Positions 36,396 through 46,073 of a DNA stretch of 64,000 nt are shown here, piece after piece. Below the pieces are notes generated by a model that saw nothing but the letters and a program-made list of their open reading frames with translations, had not been told where the DNA came from and made no database searches. The position numbers and the translations under genes were made by a program. The stretch is from Mesorhizobium sp. Root552 (lineage in GTDB: Bacteria > Pseudomonadota > Alphaproteobacteria > Rhizobiales > Rhizobiaceae): NCBI RefSeq assembly GCF_001427285.1, contig NZ_LMFV01000012.1:213469-277468 (forward strand), given 5' to 3'. The first letter of the stretch is position 1; the number at the start of each line of letters is the position of its first letter.

Positions 36396-37385
36396 TCAGG
36401 GCGCGCTTGCCGTATCGAGCTGATCCATGTCCGCGCCGGTCAGTTGCAGTGAAACAGCCTTGATCAGGCTGTTCACCTGCTCGACCGAAGTTGCACTGGC
36501 AATCGGCGCCGTGATGCCGGTACGAGCCAAGATCCACGCGAGCGCAATCTCGGTCTGAGTGGCGGCATGGCGATTGGCGACACTGTCCAGAGCTGCCAGT
36601 ATGCGCGTGCCGCGTTTGTTCAGATAGGAGCGGATACTGCCGCCACGCGCGCTTTTGCCAAGGTCGGCTTCGCTGCGGTATTTGCCGCTCAAGAACCCTT
36701 TGGCCAACCCGTAATAGCTGATGACGCCGATCTGGTTGGCCATGCAAAGGTCGCGCAAGGGACCGTCAAAATCGCTGCGATCATAGAGATTGTAGGCAGG
36801 TTGCAGCACTTCATAGCGCGGCAGACCATGATGACTAGCAGCATCCAGAGCCGCTTTCAGCTGGCCGGCGTCCAGATTACAGGCACCGGCAAAACGTATC
36901 TTGCCTTTCTCGATCAGGCGCTGGTAAGCGCCCAGCGTTTCGGTATAGGGCACGGTCGGATCGGCCCAATGCGAAAGATAGAGGTCGATCGCATCGGTCT
37001 GCAGCCGCTTCAACGAAGCCTCGACAGCGCGCTCGATGTAGACTGGGGAAAGATCGGTGCGGCCTTGTCCCATATCGGAGCCGACCTTGGTGACGAGGAC
37101 AATCCGGTCGCGGTTGCCGCGCTTTTTCATCCATTTGCCGATGATGGTTTCCGACTCGCCGCCACTGTTGCCCGGCACCCAGCGGGAATAGGAATCGGCC
37201 GTGTCGATGGCGTTCAATCCGGCGTCGAAGAAACGGTCCAGCAGGTCGAAGGACGTATTTTCGTCGGCGGTCCAGCCGAACACATTGCCGCCAAACACCA
37301 GTGGAGCGATTTCAAGGTCGGTGCGACCAAGGCGGCGCTTTTGCAACGTCAAGTCTCCCTGTACCAGCGCTGCACGAAGCAGCAT
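36396..37385 (-). CDS. Aldo/keto reductase
   Basis: 329 residues from the ATG at 37385; a TTG near 37346 preceded by gggag would give MQKRRLGRTDLEIAPLVFGG, the usual family N-terminus, and may be the real start. Catalytic tetrad: Asp and Tyr in NAIDTADSYSRW, Lys in VLVTKVG and His in LYLSHWADP. NADPH-binding segment near ISYYGLAKGFLSGKYR, as in the YajO/Tas branch. Substrate unknown. Convergent with plsC (3 bp apart). Confidence 0.86.
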   Translation of the reverse strand: MLLRAALVQGDLTLQKRRLGRTDLEIAPLVFGGNVFGWTADENTSFDLLDRFFDAGLNAIDTADSYSRWVPGNSGGESETIIGKWMKKRGNRDRIVLVTKVGSDMGQGRTDLSPVYIERAVEASLKRLQTDAIDLYLSHWADPTVPYTETLGAYQRLIEKGKIRFAGACNLDAGQLKAALDAASHHGLPRYEVLQPAYNLYDRSDFDGPLRDLCMANQIGVISYYGLAKGFLSGKYRSEADLGKSARGGSIRSYLNKRGTRILAALDSVANRHAATQTEIALAWILARTGITAPIASATSVEQVNSLIKAVSLQLTGADMDQLDTASAP

Positions 37386-37453
37386 GCCCGGCGCAGCCTA
37401 AGGATTGGATCGGCCGGGTCAAACCCCGTTGCGGAAATCGCCGCAAGTCGCCT

Positions 37454-37975
37454 TCACAAATGCGCGACCTGTTTTGCCACACCTTCGAGCCAGTGGTCGC
37501 GAATGCCCAGCTTGTGAAGGTGCTCGACGGTGCTGGCCAGATATTCCTCGTTGCGCCCGGATTGGCCGACAGCGCCTTGCACCACGGTTGCAGCTTCGGT
37601 TTCGCTCAGTGCACCGGCATATTGCTCGTGGGCGCGGTCGGCGACGTAGGCAACCGCTTCTACCGTTTCACCAGTCTCGAGACGCGCCGTCAGTGTCTTT
37701 TCCAGATAGACGCTTGTTACCTGCTCACGCTCGCGCAAATAGCCGATGACCTCCTCGCGTGCCGCTCCATCGACCTTGAACGCCACGCCGACGCAGGAGC
37801 CGCCCCGGTCCAGTCCAAGCACCAGCCCTGGCCGCTCGCGTGTCCCGCGATGGACGAAGGAATAGACGCAAAGCGAGCGCCGGTAGCCGAACAGCCGGGC
37901 GCGGCGTGTTTCCAGATGCGGGAAACCGGGTCGCCAGATCAGAGACCCGTAGCCAAAAACCCAAAAATCGCCCAT
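37454..37975 (-). CDS. ChaC-type gamma-glutamylcyclotransferase
   Basis: 173 residues from the ATG at 37975, which gives the family start MGDFWVFGYGSLIWRPGF. FGYGSLIW (about 6-13) forms the substrate loop, and the catalytic Glu is expected in the VYLEKTL region after LREREQVTSVY. It probably degrades glutathione to 5-oxoproline and Cys-Gly in the cytosol. The frame is open to 38053, but the extra 26 residues are unlike the family. It diverges from the DUF2125 gene. Confidence 0.87.
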   Translation of the reverse strand: MGDFWVFGYGSLIWRPGFPHLETRRARLFGYRRSLCVYSFVHRGTRERPGLVLGLDRGGSCVGVAFKVDGAAREEVIGYLREREQVTSVYLEKTLTARLETGETVEAVAYVADRAHEQYAGALSETEAATVVQGAVGQSGRNEEYLASTVEHLHKLGIRDHWLEGVAKQVAHL

Positions 37976-38073
37976 ATCGCCAAGCCAAGTTGAAAGGCGC
38001 GCGGCGGTGGCCGTGAGCCGGTCAGAAAAGCGACGGGAATCCGGCGCACCCACGGGTTAGCGAGAGCCGCAGC

Positions 38074-39075
38074 ATGACGTCAAGTGAGCAAGTGGTATCA
38101 AAGCGGCGGCGCGGTCTGCTGCCGTGGCTTCTCATTCTGCTGGTGCTGCTGTTTGGCCTCTATAGCGCCGGATGGTTCTATCTGGCCGACAAGATCAGGA
38201 CCGAGTTTGGCCAGACGATTTCCGAACTGGGTGCGAGAGGCGTCGAGGCCGATTGCGCGAATTTTCGCGTCAGCGGCTATCCACTGCGGCTCGCTATCGA
38301 TTGCGACGGCATGGCTTACGAGGACGATGCCCGCAACGTTGCCGCCTCCGCCGGAGCGTTGGCAGCCGTAACCAGCCTCGCCCGACCGCTGGTGGCTGAT
38401 GCCGCACTTCGCGGACCGTTGCGCACCGTAGCGCCCGGCATGCCGCCGCTGTGGCTGGACTGGGATAATCTCAACGCCAGCGCAAAGCTGTTCTGGCCGC
38501 TGCCACGCAAGGTTTCGCTGGTGGCGGATGGCTTTTCCGGGCAGACGGACCCGGCCGACGATAGCGATCCGGTACAATTGTTCAGCGCGACCAGGGCGCA
38601 GGTCGATCTGGAACCCAACGGCCCGGATATCGCTTATGCGGGCCAGTTCGAGGATCTAGAGATCCCCCCCGAGGCGATCAATGGACGCACGGTTCCGCCA
38701 CTTGACGGGATCGGTGCGGTCACACTGAAGAACGGTGTCGCCCTTATCCGCTCCCGTCCGAAGAGCTTGCGCGGGCAAGCCGTGGAGATCGCCAATCTCG
38801 AGCTTTCATCGGGTGAAGCTCATGTTTCGGTCTCCGGCCCGGCTGCGGTCGATGCCGATGGCCTGGTCGATGCCGATCTGGTCATCAAGCTGCGCAACCC
38901 GCAAGCCGTGGCTGCAATCCTCGCCACAGCCATTCCCGAGCAGGCAGGCAAGATCAATCAGGGCTTTGCCGCGCTGACCATGCTCGGCAGCGAACCGTCG
39001 CTGCCGCTCAAGGTGGTCAAGGGCAAGGCCGTGCTGGGCTTCATTCCACTCGGCAACATCAAGCCGATCGACTAG
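38074..39075 (+). CDS. DUF2125 family membrane-anchored protein
   Basis: 333 residues. Short basic cytoplasmic N-terminus, one membrane helix at about 15-35 (LLPWLLILLVLLFGLYSAGWFYL), then a periplasmic beta-rich domain with GVEADCANFRVSGYPLRLAIDC, the DUF2125 hallmark including its conserved cysteine pair. Function unknown; the fold is thought to be AsmA-like in character. The gene lies tail-to-tail with tyrC, an arrangement common in rhizobia. Confidence 0.85.
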   Translation: MTSSEQVVSKRRRGLLPWLLILLVLLFGLYSAGWFYLADKIRTEFGQTISELGARGVEADCANFRVSGYPLRLAIDCDGMAYEDDARNVAASAGALAAVTSLARPLVADAALRGPLRTVAPGMPPLWLDWDNLNASAKLFWPLPRKVSLVADGFSGQTDPADDSDPVQLFSATRAQVDLEPNGPDIAYAGQFEDLEIPPEAINGRTVPPLDGIGAVTLKNGVALIRSRPKSLRGQAVEIANLELSSGEAHVSVSGPAAVDADGLVDADLVIKLRNPQAVAAILATAIPEQAGKINQGFAALTMLGSEPSLPLKVVKGKAVLGFIPLGNIKPID

Positions 39076-39093
39076 GCCCCTGGCTCCGGAAAA

Positions 39094-40029
39094 TCAGGCT
39101 TTCGCCGGATGCTCGACAGCTTGACGGCCGAAGTCGGGGGCATCGATGTCCTGTCCCGCTTCGATGATCGACCTTCGAACGGCGCGGGTGCGGGTGAAAA
39201 GGTCGAAAAGCTTGTCACCGTCGCCCCAGCGGATCGCCCTTTGCAGGGAGGCGAGATCCTCCGAGAAGCGTGCGAGCATTTCCAGGATTGCATCCTTGTT
39301 GTGCAGGCAGACATCGCGCCACATGGTTGGATCGGAGGCGGCAAGACGTGTGAAATCGCGGAAGCCGGAAGCCGAATATTTGATCACTTCCGACTTGGTG
39401 ACGGTTTCCAGATCATCCGCCGTGCCGACGATATTGTAGGCGATGATATGCGGCAGGTGCGAGACGATGGCCAGCGTCATGTCATGGTGGTTCGGGTCCA
39501 TCGTATCGATGTTGGCGCCGCAGCGGCGCCAGAAATCCGACAGTTTCTCAAGCGCCGCCGGATCGGTGTCGGGCAGGGGCGTGAAGATGCACCAACGGTT
39601 CTGGAACAGGTCGGCAAAGCCCGCGTCCGGGCCGGACTTTTCCGTACCCGCAAGCGGATGGCCGGGAATGAAATGCACGCCTTCGGGAATATGCGGCTGC
39701 ATCTGGGCGATAACGGATGCCTTGGTGGAGCCCACGTCGGTGACGATCGCTCCTTTCTTCAGTGCCGGCGTGATTTCTTTCGCCACTTGTTCCGAGGCGC
39801 CGACGGGCACCGAGATGATCACCAGATCGGCGTTGCCTACAGCTTCGGTGGCTTTGGTGGTGTAGCTGTCGCCGAGACCGAGCTGCTCGGCGCGGTTGAG
39901 CGTTATGGCGCTGCGGGTGGAGATGGCGATGTGGCTGGCAAGTCCTTCGCGGCGGATGACGCGCGCCAATGACGAGCCGATCAGGCCGATGCCGATCAGC
40001 GCGATCTTTTCAAACATGGGTTTGGGCAT
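39094..40029 (-). CDS. tyrC: Prephenate/arogenate dehydrogenase
   Basis: 311 residues. NAD-binding Rossmann motif IGIGLIGSSLARVI (about 11-24), SVPVGASEQVAKEI, TDVGSTKASVI, catalytic His in FIPGHPLAGTEKSGPDAG, and SHLPHIIAYNIV in the helical C-terminal domain. It oxidises prephenate (or arogenate) toward tyrosine. It starts 4 bp after the hisC stop (ATG at 40029 or 40017), so it is in an operon with hisC. No chorismate-mutase domain is fused; a separate mutase is encoded at 13.9 kb. Confidence 0.92.
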   Translation of the reverse strand: MPKPMFEKIALIGIGLIGSSLARVIRREGLASHIAISTRSAITLNRAEQLGLGDSYTTKATEAVGNADLVIISVPVGASEQVAKEITPALKKGAIVTDVGSTKASVIAQMQPHIPEGVHFIPGHPLAGTEKSGPDAGFADLFQNRWCIFTPLPDTDPAALEKLSDFWRRCGANIDTMDPNHHDMTLAIVSHLPHIIAYNIVGTADDLETVTKSEVIKYSASGFRDFTRLAASDPTMWRDVCLHNKDAILEMLARFSEDLASLQRAIRWGDGDKLFDLFTRTRAVRRSIIEAGQDIDAPDFGRQAVEHPAKA

Positions 40030-40033
40030 AATT

Positions 40034-41143
40034 CTATCTTTTCAGGAATTCGGTGAGTGCGGCGACTACGCCGCGATTGGCCTCTTCGGTTCCGACCGTC
40101 ATCCGCAGCGCGTTGGGAAAACCGTAGCCGGCAACGCGCCGCAGAATATAGCCGCGGGCCGTCAGATAGGCGTCTGCTTCCGCTGCCGAGCGAGAAGCCT
40201 CGTTCGGGAAATGGATCAGGATGAAATTGCCGACGCTGGGTGTCACGCGCAGGCCAAGCCTGGTGAACTGCTCGGTAAGCCACGGCAGCCAGGTTTCGTT
40301 ATGGGCAATGGCGCGCTCGACATGGGCACGGTCGCGCACTGCCGCCGAGCCGGCGGCAATCGCGGTTGCCGTGACGTTGAAAGGGTCGCGCACACGCTCG
40401 ACGGCGTCGACGATGTGAGCCGGGGCATACATCCAGCCGATGCGGGCGCCGCCAAGGCCGTAGACCTTGGAGAAGGTGCGGGTCATGACCACGTTTTCGG
40501 CCCCGGCGACCAGTTCGACGCCGGCTTCATAGTCGTTGCGGCGCACGAATTCGGCATAGGCGGCGTCGAGGATCAGCAAGACATTCTTGGGCAAGGCCGC
40601 ATGGAGACGACGCACTTCGTCGAACGGCACATAAGTGCCGGTCGGATTGTTGGGGTTGGCAAGGAAAACCATTTTCGTGCGCGGCGTCACGGCGGTGAGG
40701 ATCGCATCGACATCGACGCGCTCGTCCTTTTCCTTGGCAATGACAAAGGAAGCGCCGGCCGCCAGAATGCAGATCTTGTAGGCGAGGAAGCCGTGCTCGG
40801 TGTAGATCGCCTCATCTCCGGGTTGGAGATAGATGCGTGACAACAACGTCAACGCCTCGTCCGAGCCATTGAAGCAGACGATGTTTGCGGCATTCAACCC
40901 ATGCACTTCGGCGATTGCCTCGCGCAGTTTCAGCGACGAGCCGTCGGGATAAAATTCCAGCCTGCCGGCCACGTCGCGGGCCGCCTCGACCGCCTTGGGA
41001 GAGGGGCCGAGGGGATTTTCGTTCGACGACAGCTTGTGCAGCTTCACGCCGGCGGGGGCCGCGCTCTTGCCCGGCACGTAGGCCTCAATGTCCCTGATCC
41101 CGGAGCGGGGTTGCGGACGCGCTTGATCCTGTGCCGTGGTCAT
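40034..41143 (-). CDS. hisC: Histidinol-phosphate / aromatic aminotransferase
   Basis: 369 residues. Class I/II PLP aminotransferase: [51 protein letters not shown] lysine in [17 protein letters not shown] (about residue 225), and the C-terminal Arg in [16 protein letters not shown]. Coupling to tyrC suggests it serves phenylalanine and tyrosine synthesis as much as histidine. The ATG at 41143 is the first codon of the conserved sequence; upstream lies the leader region of the divergent metA gene. Confidence 0.9.
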   Translation of the reverse strand: MTTAQDQARPQPRSGIRDIEAYVPGKSAAPAGVKLHKLSSNENPLGPSPKAVEAARDVAGRLEFYPDGSSLKLREAIAEVHGLNAANIVCFNGSDEALTLLSRIYLQPGDEAIYTEHGFLAYKICILAAGASFVIAKEKDERVDVDAILTAVTPRTKMVFLANPNNPTGTYVPFDEVRRLHAALPKNVLLILDAAYAEFVRRNDYEAGVELVAGAENVVMTRTFSKVYGLGGARIGWMYAPAHIVDAVERVRDPFNVTATAIAAGSAAVRDRAHVERAIAHNETWLPWLTEQFTRLGLRVTPSVGNFILIHFPNEASRSAAEADAYLTARGYILRRVAGYGFPNALRMTVGTEEANRGVVAALTEFLKR

Positions 41144-41284
41144 CGTGCCAATTCCATAGGAGAACGAAGGTGTGAAAGGACGGAGCCGAAATACAAGCCG
41201 CGACCGGCAATGTCGAGGGCCAAGCGCTGGCCGGTCGCACGAGCCGTTGACGAGGTGCATGGCCAGGACTAGATAGAAGGCTGT

Positions 41285-41343
41285 TCCGTGGTGATTTGGC
41301 CGGTCGGCTTGCAGCCACGTTAAAGAAGTCGCTAAACAGGCCG
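41285..41343 (+). ncRNA. SAM-II riboswitch controlling metA
   Basis: P1: cgtgg (41287-41291) pairs with ccacg (41315-41319). Pseudoknot: ggcc (41298-41301) pairs with ggcc (41339-41342). The conserved tgattt after P1, ttgcag before its 3' strand, and ttaaagaagtcgctaaa between match the SAM-II consensus. It lies 64 nt before the metA start. SAM-II elements occur mainly in alphaproteobacteria before met genes and shut translation when S-adenosylmethionine binds. Confidence 0.92.
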
Positions 41344-41406
41344 AGGATGACAAATCCATTCAGACCTGCTGCGGTTTCGTCGCCGTTTCTGTTTGGAGTT
41401 TGTCCA

Positions 41407-42336
41407 ATGCCGATCAAGATACCCGATCAGCTTCCCGCCCGCGAGATACTCGTTCGCGAAGGCGTCTCCGTGATGGACGAGCGCACGGCAATGCGGCAGG
41501 ACATCCGTCCGTTGCAGATCGGCTTGCTCAATCTCATGCCCAACAAGATCCGCACCGAGACGCAGTTCGCACGCCTGATGGGGGCGACGCCGCTTCAGGT
41601 GGAACTGACGCTGGTGCGCATCGGCAACCACAAGGCCCGGAATACGTCCGAAGAGCATCTCATCTCGTTCTACCAGACGTGGGAGCAGGTCCGGCACCGC
41701 AAGTTCGACGGCTTCATCATCACGGGTGCACCGATCGAACTGTTGCCGTTCGAGGAGGTCACCTACTGGAAGGAACTGGAGCGCATTCTGGACTGGACGG
41801 TGACGAATGTTCACTCCTCATTCTTCATCTGCTGGGGCGCGATGGCTGCCGCCTGGCACTTCCATCGCATCCCGAAGTATACCCTTGGGAACAAAGCCTT
41901 CGGCGTCTTCCGGCATCGCAACAACGCGCCTGCGTCGCCCTACCTGGCCGGGTTCTCGGACGACTTCGCCATTCCGGTTTCCCGATGGACGGAGGTTCGC
42001 AAGGCCGACATTCCGGACGGCTCCGGCCTCGATGTCTTGATGGAGTCGGAGGTGACCGGACCTTGCCTTTTGGCCGGCGATGTCGGCAACCGGCTCTATA
42101 TGTTCAATCACATCGAATACGATTCCACATCGCTCAAGGAAGAGTACGATCGCGACGTTGCAACCGGCGTCGAGATCGAGGTGCCGCACGGTTACTATCC
42201 GGACGACGATCCGGCGCGCCCGCCACTCAACCGCTGGCGCTCGCATGCGCATTTGCTGTTCGGCAACTGGATCAACCGGGTCTATCAGACGACGTCATAC
42301 GACCTTGAAAATGTCGGCGAGGATTCGAAGGTCTAG
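41407..42336 (+). CDS. metA: Homoserine O-acyltransferase MetA, predicted acetyl-CoA-dependent
   Basis: 309 residues. First committed step of methionine synthesis. Nucleophile Cys142 in [10 protein letters not shown] and the His-Glu pair in MFNHIEYDS (about 235-237) give the catalytic triad. Residue 111 is Glu ([12 protein letters not shown]); in studied MetA enzymes Glu111 goes with acetyl-CoA and Gly111 with succinyl-CoA, so acetylation is predicted. The ATG at 41407 lies downstream of the SAM-II riboswitch, and the open frame from 41296 runs through the riboswitch and cannot be the start. Confidence 0.94.
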   Translation: MPIKIPDQLPAREILVREGVSVMDERTAMRQDIRPLQIGLLNLMPNKIRTETQFARLMGATPLQVELTLVRIGNHKARNTSEEHLISFYQTWEQVRHRKFDGFIITGAPIELLPFEEVTYWKELERILDWTVTNVHSSFFICWGAMAAAWHFHRIPKYTLGNKAFGVFRHRNNAPASPYLAGFSDDFAIPVSRWTEVRKADIPDGSGLDVLMESEVTGPCLLAGDVGNRLYMFNHIEYDSTSLKEEYDRDVATGVEIEVPHGYYPDDDPARPPLNRWRSHAHLLFGNWINRVYQTTSYDLENVGEDSKV

Positions 42337-42375
42337 AAATCCCGAGCGGTTTCACCACGCTTTCGCCGGTGTCGG

Positions 42376-43146
42376 TCATGGCTGACGCGGATCGCCATCC
42401 GCTTCAAAACGCATGCCGAGCCCCGTCACTCCCTGGGGAGATAGCGCAGGCACGAAAACGCGGCGCGAGGTGCGTTGGGCGATTGGTACACCCTGGTAGA
42501 GCCGCTTTTGCGCTTCCACGACTATGACGCCTGAAAAGATTGGCCATAGTTTGCGCCCGGCACTTTCCATGATGTTGTGAAGGCGCATCATGAACCGCCG
42601 GCGCGACGGCGGAAAGAACAGAGCGTCCGACCATGCCGCCGGGGTGAAGTTGGTTTCCCTGAGCAACTCGGCAAGCTGGGAACGCGAATAGGGCCTGCCG
42701 GTGCCGAAAGGCGTGTGTTCGAACCGTGCCCAAACGCCGCGCCGATTGGGAACAACGATTACAACCCGTCCCGCCGGGGAAAGCACGCGCCAGATCTCGT
42801 TCAGCGTCTCGCGAGGATTTTCCGCGTGTTCAAGCGAGTGGACCATGAGCATGCGATCGATGGAGGCATCGACAAGCGGCAGTTCCTCGTCGAACACCAA
42901 CGCAGTGGCGGTAGGGCCGTTCGGAGGCCACACGACCGCGCCCTGCGTGGCTGGCATGAAAGCGAACACCCGCTCGGCATCGGTTCCGAACCGTTCAAGC
43001 CAAGGCAACGCATAACCGAGGCCGACCAGCCGCTCGTTCGGTACATTTGCCCAGATCGACGAAAGCGCCATCGTGATCGAGCGCTCGGCAAGACGACCAA
43101 GCGGCGAGGCATAGAAGGAACGCAGGTCGACAATGTCGGTATGCAT
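42376..43146 (-). CDS. SAM-dependent methyltransferase (class I)
   Basis: 256 residues. LVGLGYALPWLERFG is the glycine-rich SAM motif I in a slightly unusual form. LPLVDASIDRMLMVHSLEHAENPRETLNEIWRVLSPAGRVVIVVPNRRG contains motifs II and III of Methyltransf_11. The target is unknown; rhizobial homologues regularly lie next to gloB. The ATG at 43146 is preferred to the ATG at 43161, though either may be used. It diverges from gloB over 142 bp. Confidence 0.83.
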   Translation of the reverse strand: MHTDIVDLRSFYASPLGRLAERSITMALSSIWANVPNERLVGLGYALPWLERFGTDAERVFAFMPATQGAVVWPPNGPTATALVFDEELPLVDASIDRMLMVHSLEHAENPRETLNEIWRVLSPAGRVVIVVPNRRGVWARFEHTPFGTGRPYSRSQLAELLRETNFTPAAWSDALFFPPSRRRFMMRLHNIMESAGRKLWPIFSGVIVVEAQKRLYQGVPIAQRTSRRVFVPALSPQGVTGLGMRFEADGDPRQP

Positions 43147-43288
43147 GGAAAACCGTATCATGATCCCAGGTCGGATCGGGACGGTAGCGGCGATGCAGTG
43201 CGAGTTCAACCAAGCCCACCCAATCGAGGGGGTGACATAACCGGACGCGCACCCTATGTCTGCGGCGACATCGACAGGAGAAATCAGT

Positions 43289-44056
43289 ATGGCCATCGAG
43301 ATCGAACAGTTCATGTGCCGCGAGGACAATTTTGGTGTCCTGTTGCGCGACCGGGATAGTGGCGAGGTGGCACTCATCGATGCGCCTGAGGAAGCACCCA
43401 TCCTTGCCGCGATAGAGCGCACCGGCTGGAAGCCGGGCACCCTGTTCATCACCCATCATCATGTCGACCATGTTGAAGCCAACCTTGCCTTGAAGGAGCG
43501 CTTCAAGCTGCGCATCGTTGGCCCTGAGGCGGAAAAGGCAAAGATCCCGGGGATCGACGAGACGGTCGAGGGCGGCTCGGTTATTTCGTTCGGCGGCGAG
43601 AAGATTGAGGTCATCTTCACGCCGGGCCACACGGCGGGCCACATCACCTATCACATGCCCAAGGCGAAGCAGCTGTTTGCCGCCGATACGCTGTTTGCAC
43701 TCGGCTGCGGCAGGCTGCTCGAATGCCCGCCGCCGGTGATGTTCGAATCGCTCAAGAAGCTTGCCGTTCTTCCGGCCGAAACGGCCGTTTACTGCGGTCA
43801 TGAATATACGCTTTCCAATGCCCGCTTTGCGCTCACCATCGATCCGGGCAACACCGCCCTGCAGGCACGGGCCAAGAAAATCGAGGCGCTGAGAGCGGAA
43901 GGGAAAGCCACGCTACCGACTACAATCGGTGAGGAGCTGGCGACAAATCCATTCCTGCGCTGGGCCGATCCGGCAATCCGCAAGAACCTCGGCATGGAAA
44001 ATGCAGCGGATGTCGAGGTGTTCGCGGAAATCCGCAAGCGCAAGGACAATTTCTGA
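43289..44056 (+). CDS. gloB: Hydroxyacylglutathione hydrolase (glyoxalase II)
   Basis: 255 residues. Binuclear-metal motif THHHVDH at 55-61, GHTAGH at about 112, the bridging Asp in FAADTLFALGCGRLLE, and CGHEYT with the last His ligand. The C-terminal glutathione-binding region contains KNPF-like ATNPFLRW. Hydrolyses S-lactoylglutathione to lactate and glutathione in methylglyoxal detoxification. RBS ggaga lies before the ATG at 43289. The DUF985 cupin gene follows 16 bp downstream, so they are likely cotranscribed. Confidence 0.95.
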   Translation: MAIEIEQFMCREDNFGVLLRDRDSGEVALIDAPEEAPILAAIERTGWKPGTLFITHHHVDHVEANLALKERFKLRIVGPEAEKAKIPGIDETVEGGSVISFGGEKIEVIFTPGHTAGHITYHMPKAKQLFAADTLFALGCGRLLECPPPVMFESLKKLAVLPAETAVYCGHEYTLSNARFALTIDPGNTALQARAKKIEALRAEGKATLPTTIGEELATNPFLRWADPAIRKNLGMENAADVEVFAEIRKRKDNF

Positions 44057-44072
44057 GCCGGGCAAGGCTGCG

Positions 44073-44489
44073 ATGAGCTCCGCCGAAATCATTGCTGCGC
44101 TCGGCATGAGGCCGCATCCGGAAGGCGGCTGGTATGTCGAGACGTTTCGCGACGCGCCGAACGGTGGGCGGGGCCATTCGACCGCGATCTATTTCCTCCT
44201 CGAGCGTGGCCAGGCTTCGGCCTGGCATCGGGTAAAGGACGCTGCCGAGGTCTGGCATTTTTATGCCGGGGCGGCGCTTTTGGTATCGATGTGCGCCGAC
44301 GGAGGAAAGGTCAGCGAGCATCGACTCGGCACGGACATTCTTTCCGGCGAGCGGCCGCAATTGCTGGTACCGGCGGGTTGGTGGCAGACGGCGCGCAGCA
44401 CAGGCGATTGGACGCTGGTCGGATGTACAGTCGCGCCGGGATTCGATTTTGCCCAGTTCGAAATGGCTGAACCGGGCTGGAAACCGTGA
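44073..44489 (+). CDS. DUF985 family cupin
   Basis: 138 residues. LGMRPHPEGGWYVETFRD opens the DUF985 (cupin_5) family, followed by STAIYFLLERGQASAWHRVKDAAEVWHFYAGAAL, where the two His and Glu positions of a cupin metal site are seen, and LVPAGWWQTARSTGDWTLVGCTVAPGFDFAQFE. Some members act on nucleotide-sugar or UDP-glucose-like compounds; the substrate here is unknown. Cotranscribed with gloB by position. Confidence 0.88.
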   Translation: MSSAEIIAALGMRPHPEGGWYVETFRDAPNGGRGHSTAIYFLLERGQASAWHRVKDAAEVWHFYAGAALLVSMCADGGKVSEHRLGTDILSGERPQLLVPAGWWQTARSTGDWTLVGCTVAPGFDFAQFEMAEPGWKP

Positions 44490-44493
44490 CCGA

Positions 44494-45156
44494 CTAGAGC
44501 ACCGCGCCCAGCGCTATTGCGAGATGGCCCGCATAGCGCAGCACCCATGTGGCGTACGGCCACAGCGCCTGTTGCGGGGAAGCCTCTGGAGCAGGCAGCC
44601 TCGCCGCAAGGCCAGCGGCACCAGACCCCGTCAACAGCAGGGCGCCGGCTATGATAGTCGGTGTGGTCATCAAGGCTGACAACGCCATGACCAGCAATGC
44701 GAGTGCATAGGCCCAGACGGGCAAACGCAGACGGCGGCCAATGCGCCCCCATGAGCGGATCAGGGCGACGCTGGTCAAGACGATCATTGCGGCAGCGAGC
44801 GCCGGTCGCCAAGGCTCCGACACGATGAAGCCGAACGCGCCATAGGTGAGAAAAAGCAGGCCGAAGGCGAGGAAGCCGCCAACGGCTGCCACGAAGCCCG
44901 CAACGGACATTTTGGCGTTGGGTTGCGAGGAAAATGCATCCGAAGCCGCGCTCAGCCCCAGTGCCCCGGCCAGCAACAGCGGCGCGTCCTGCTCGAAAGC
45001 GAGGACGGCGAGCAGGCCGATGGCCGATGTCTTGACGACTGAACGGCGCAGCGACGGCTGCATGGGAAGGCTGAAGATGTAGCCCATGGCCGCCAACGCG
45101 GAGAAGACCAGCGTGGCGTTGGCGAATGTTTCGATGCCGCCGGGAAACGGCATCAT
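44494..45156 (-). CDS. YhhN/TMEM86-family membrane protein (putative lysoplasmalogenase)
   Basis: 220 residues, about eight membrane helices. The family pattern DAPLLLAGALGLSAASDAF (helix with conserved Asp) and FGLLFLTYGAFGF is seen. Human TMEM86B hydrolyses lysoplasmalogen; the bacterial activity is by analogy only. Its ATG overlaps the stop of the upstream EamA gene (ATGATG with TGA shared), so the two are translationally coupled. Confidence 0.8.
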   Translation of the reverse strand: MMPFPGGIETFANATLVFSALAAMGYIFSLPMQPSLRRSVVKTSAIGLLAVLAFEQDAPLLLAGALGLSAASDAFSSQPNAKMSVAGFVAAVGGFLAFGLLFLTYGAFGFIVSEPWRPALAAAMIVLTSVALIRSWGRIGRRLRLPVWAYALALLVMALSALMTTPTIIAGALLLTGSGAAGLAARLPAPEASPQQALWPYATWVLRYAGHLAIALGAVL

Positions 45157-46043
45157 GCTTTTGCGCTCGCTGTGCCGGTTCGCTTTGGAAACAGCAATGA
45201 TTTTGCCGCGAGCACCGCGCCGCCGGTGATGAGCAGGCAGGCAGCGAGGATGCGCAGGCTGGGCTCGGCAAAGCCAGCGACAATCAGCACCAGCGTCGAC
45301 AATAGCGGCGCGGCATAGCTGGCCGCGCCCAGCACCTGGATATTGCCGCGCTTGACGCCGATGTCCCAGGCATAGAAGGCAGCGCCTACCGGCATCAGGC
45401 CGAGGCCGAGCACCGCCAGCCATTGGGCTGCATTTGCCGGAAGGACGGTATCTTCAAGCGCGAAGTGGCAGGCAAGCGACAGGATCGCGGTTGCCGCGCA
45501 AAACCATGTAACGATTGTGGTCGGCACCGAGGGAAAGCGCCGCGACAAAAGCGAGTAGGACGACCACAGTACCGCGCAGACGGCGGCCATGGCGTAGCCG
45601 AAGGCATAGCGCGCATCGAAGGCGAGGCCGGCGCCCTTGGTGACGATCAGGAACGTGCCGGCAAGCCCGAGCAAGGCGCCGACGATATGGTTCCAGGCCA
45701 GTCGTTCGCCCGGCATCAGGGCGGAACCCAGCACGATAAGCAGCGGCCACATATAGGCGATGAGGCTTGCCTCCACCGCCGGGGCGTTGCGCAGCGCGGT
45801 AAAGTAGAAGAAGTGATAGCCGAACAGGCCGGCAATGCCGATGACCCAGACCTGCGGGGGTATTTTCTCAACTGTTGCCGGCTTCGGCATCATCAGGCGG
45901 GCAAAAAGGCCGACGCAGGTGCCAATGGAAAAGGTGATTGCCGAGAGCAGGAACGGCGGCACCTGACCGGATGCGTCGGTCAAAAGCGCCAGCAGCGCCC
46001 ACATGGCGACCGCCGAAAAGCCTATCAGTGTCGCCCGCCCCAT
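45153..46043 (-). CDS. EamA/DMT transporter, YddG-like
   Basis: 296 residues, ten membrane helices in two EamA halves. The N-terminus ATLIGFSAVAMWALLALLT, GYHFFYFTALRNAPAVEASLIAYMWPLLIVL and WSSYSLLSRRFPSVPT are close to YddG of enterobacteria, an aromatic amino-acid exporter. Export of aromatic amino acids or related amphipathic molecules is inferred. Upstream of, and coupled to, the YhhN gene. Confidence 0.84.
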   Translation of the reverse strand: MGRATLIGFSAVAMWALLALLTDASGQVPPFLLSAITFSIGTCVGLFARLMMPKPATVEKIPPQVWVIGIAGLFGYHFFYFTALRNAPAVEASLIAYMWPLLIVLGSALMPGERLAWNHIVGALLGLAGTFLIVTKGAGLAFDARYAFGYAMAAVCAVLWSSYSLLSRRFPSVPTTIVTWFCAATAILSLACHFALEDTVLPANAAQWLAVLGLGLMPVGAAFYAWDIGVKRGNIQVLGAASYAAPLLSTLVLIVAGFAEPSLRILAACLLITGGAVLAAKSLLFPKRTGTASAKA

Positions 46044-46073
46044 GATTTTGTCCCGACGGCGCGCCTGTCGCGC

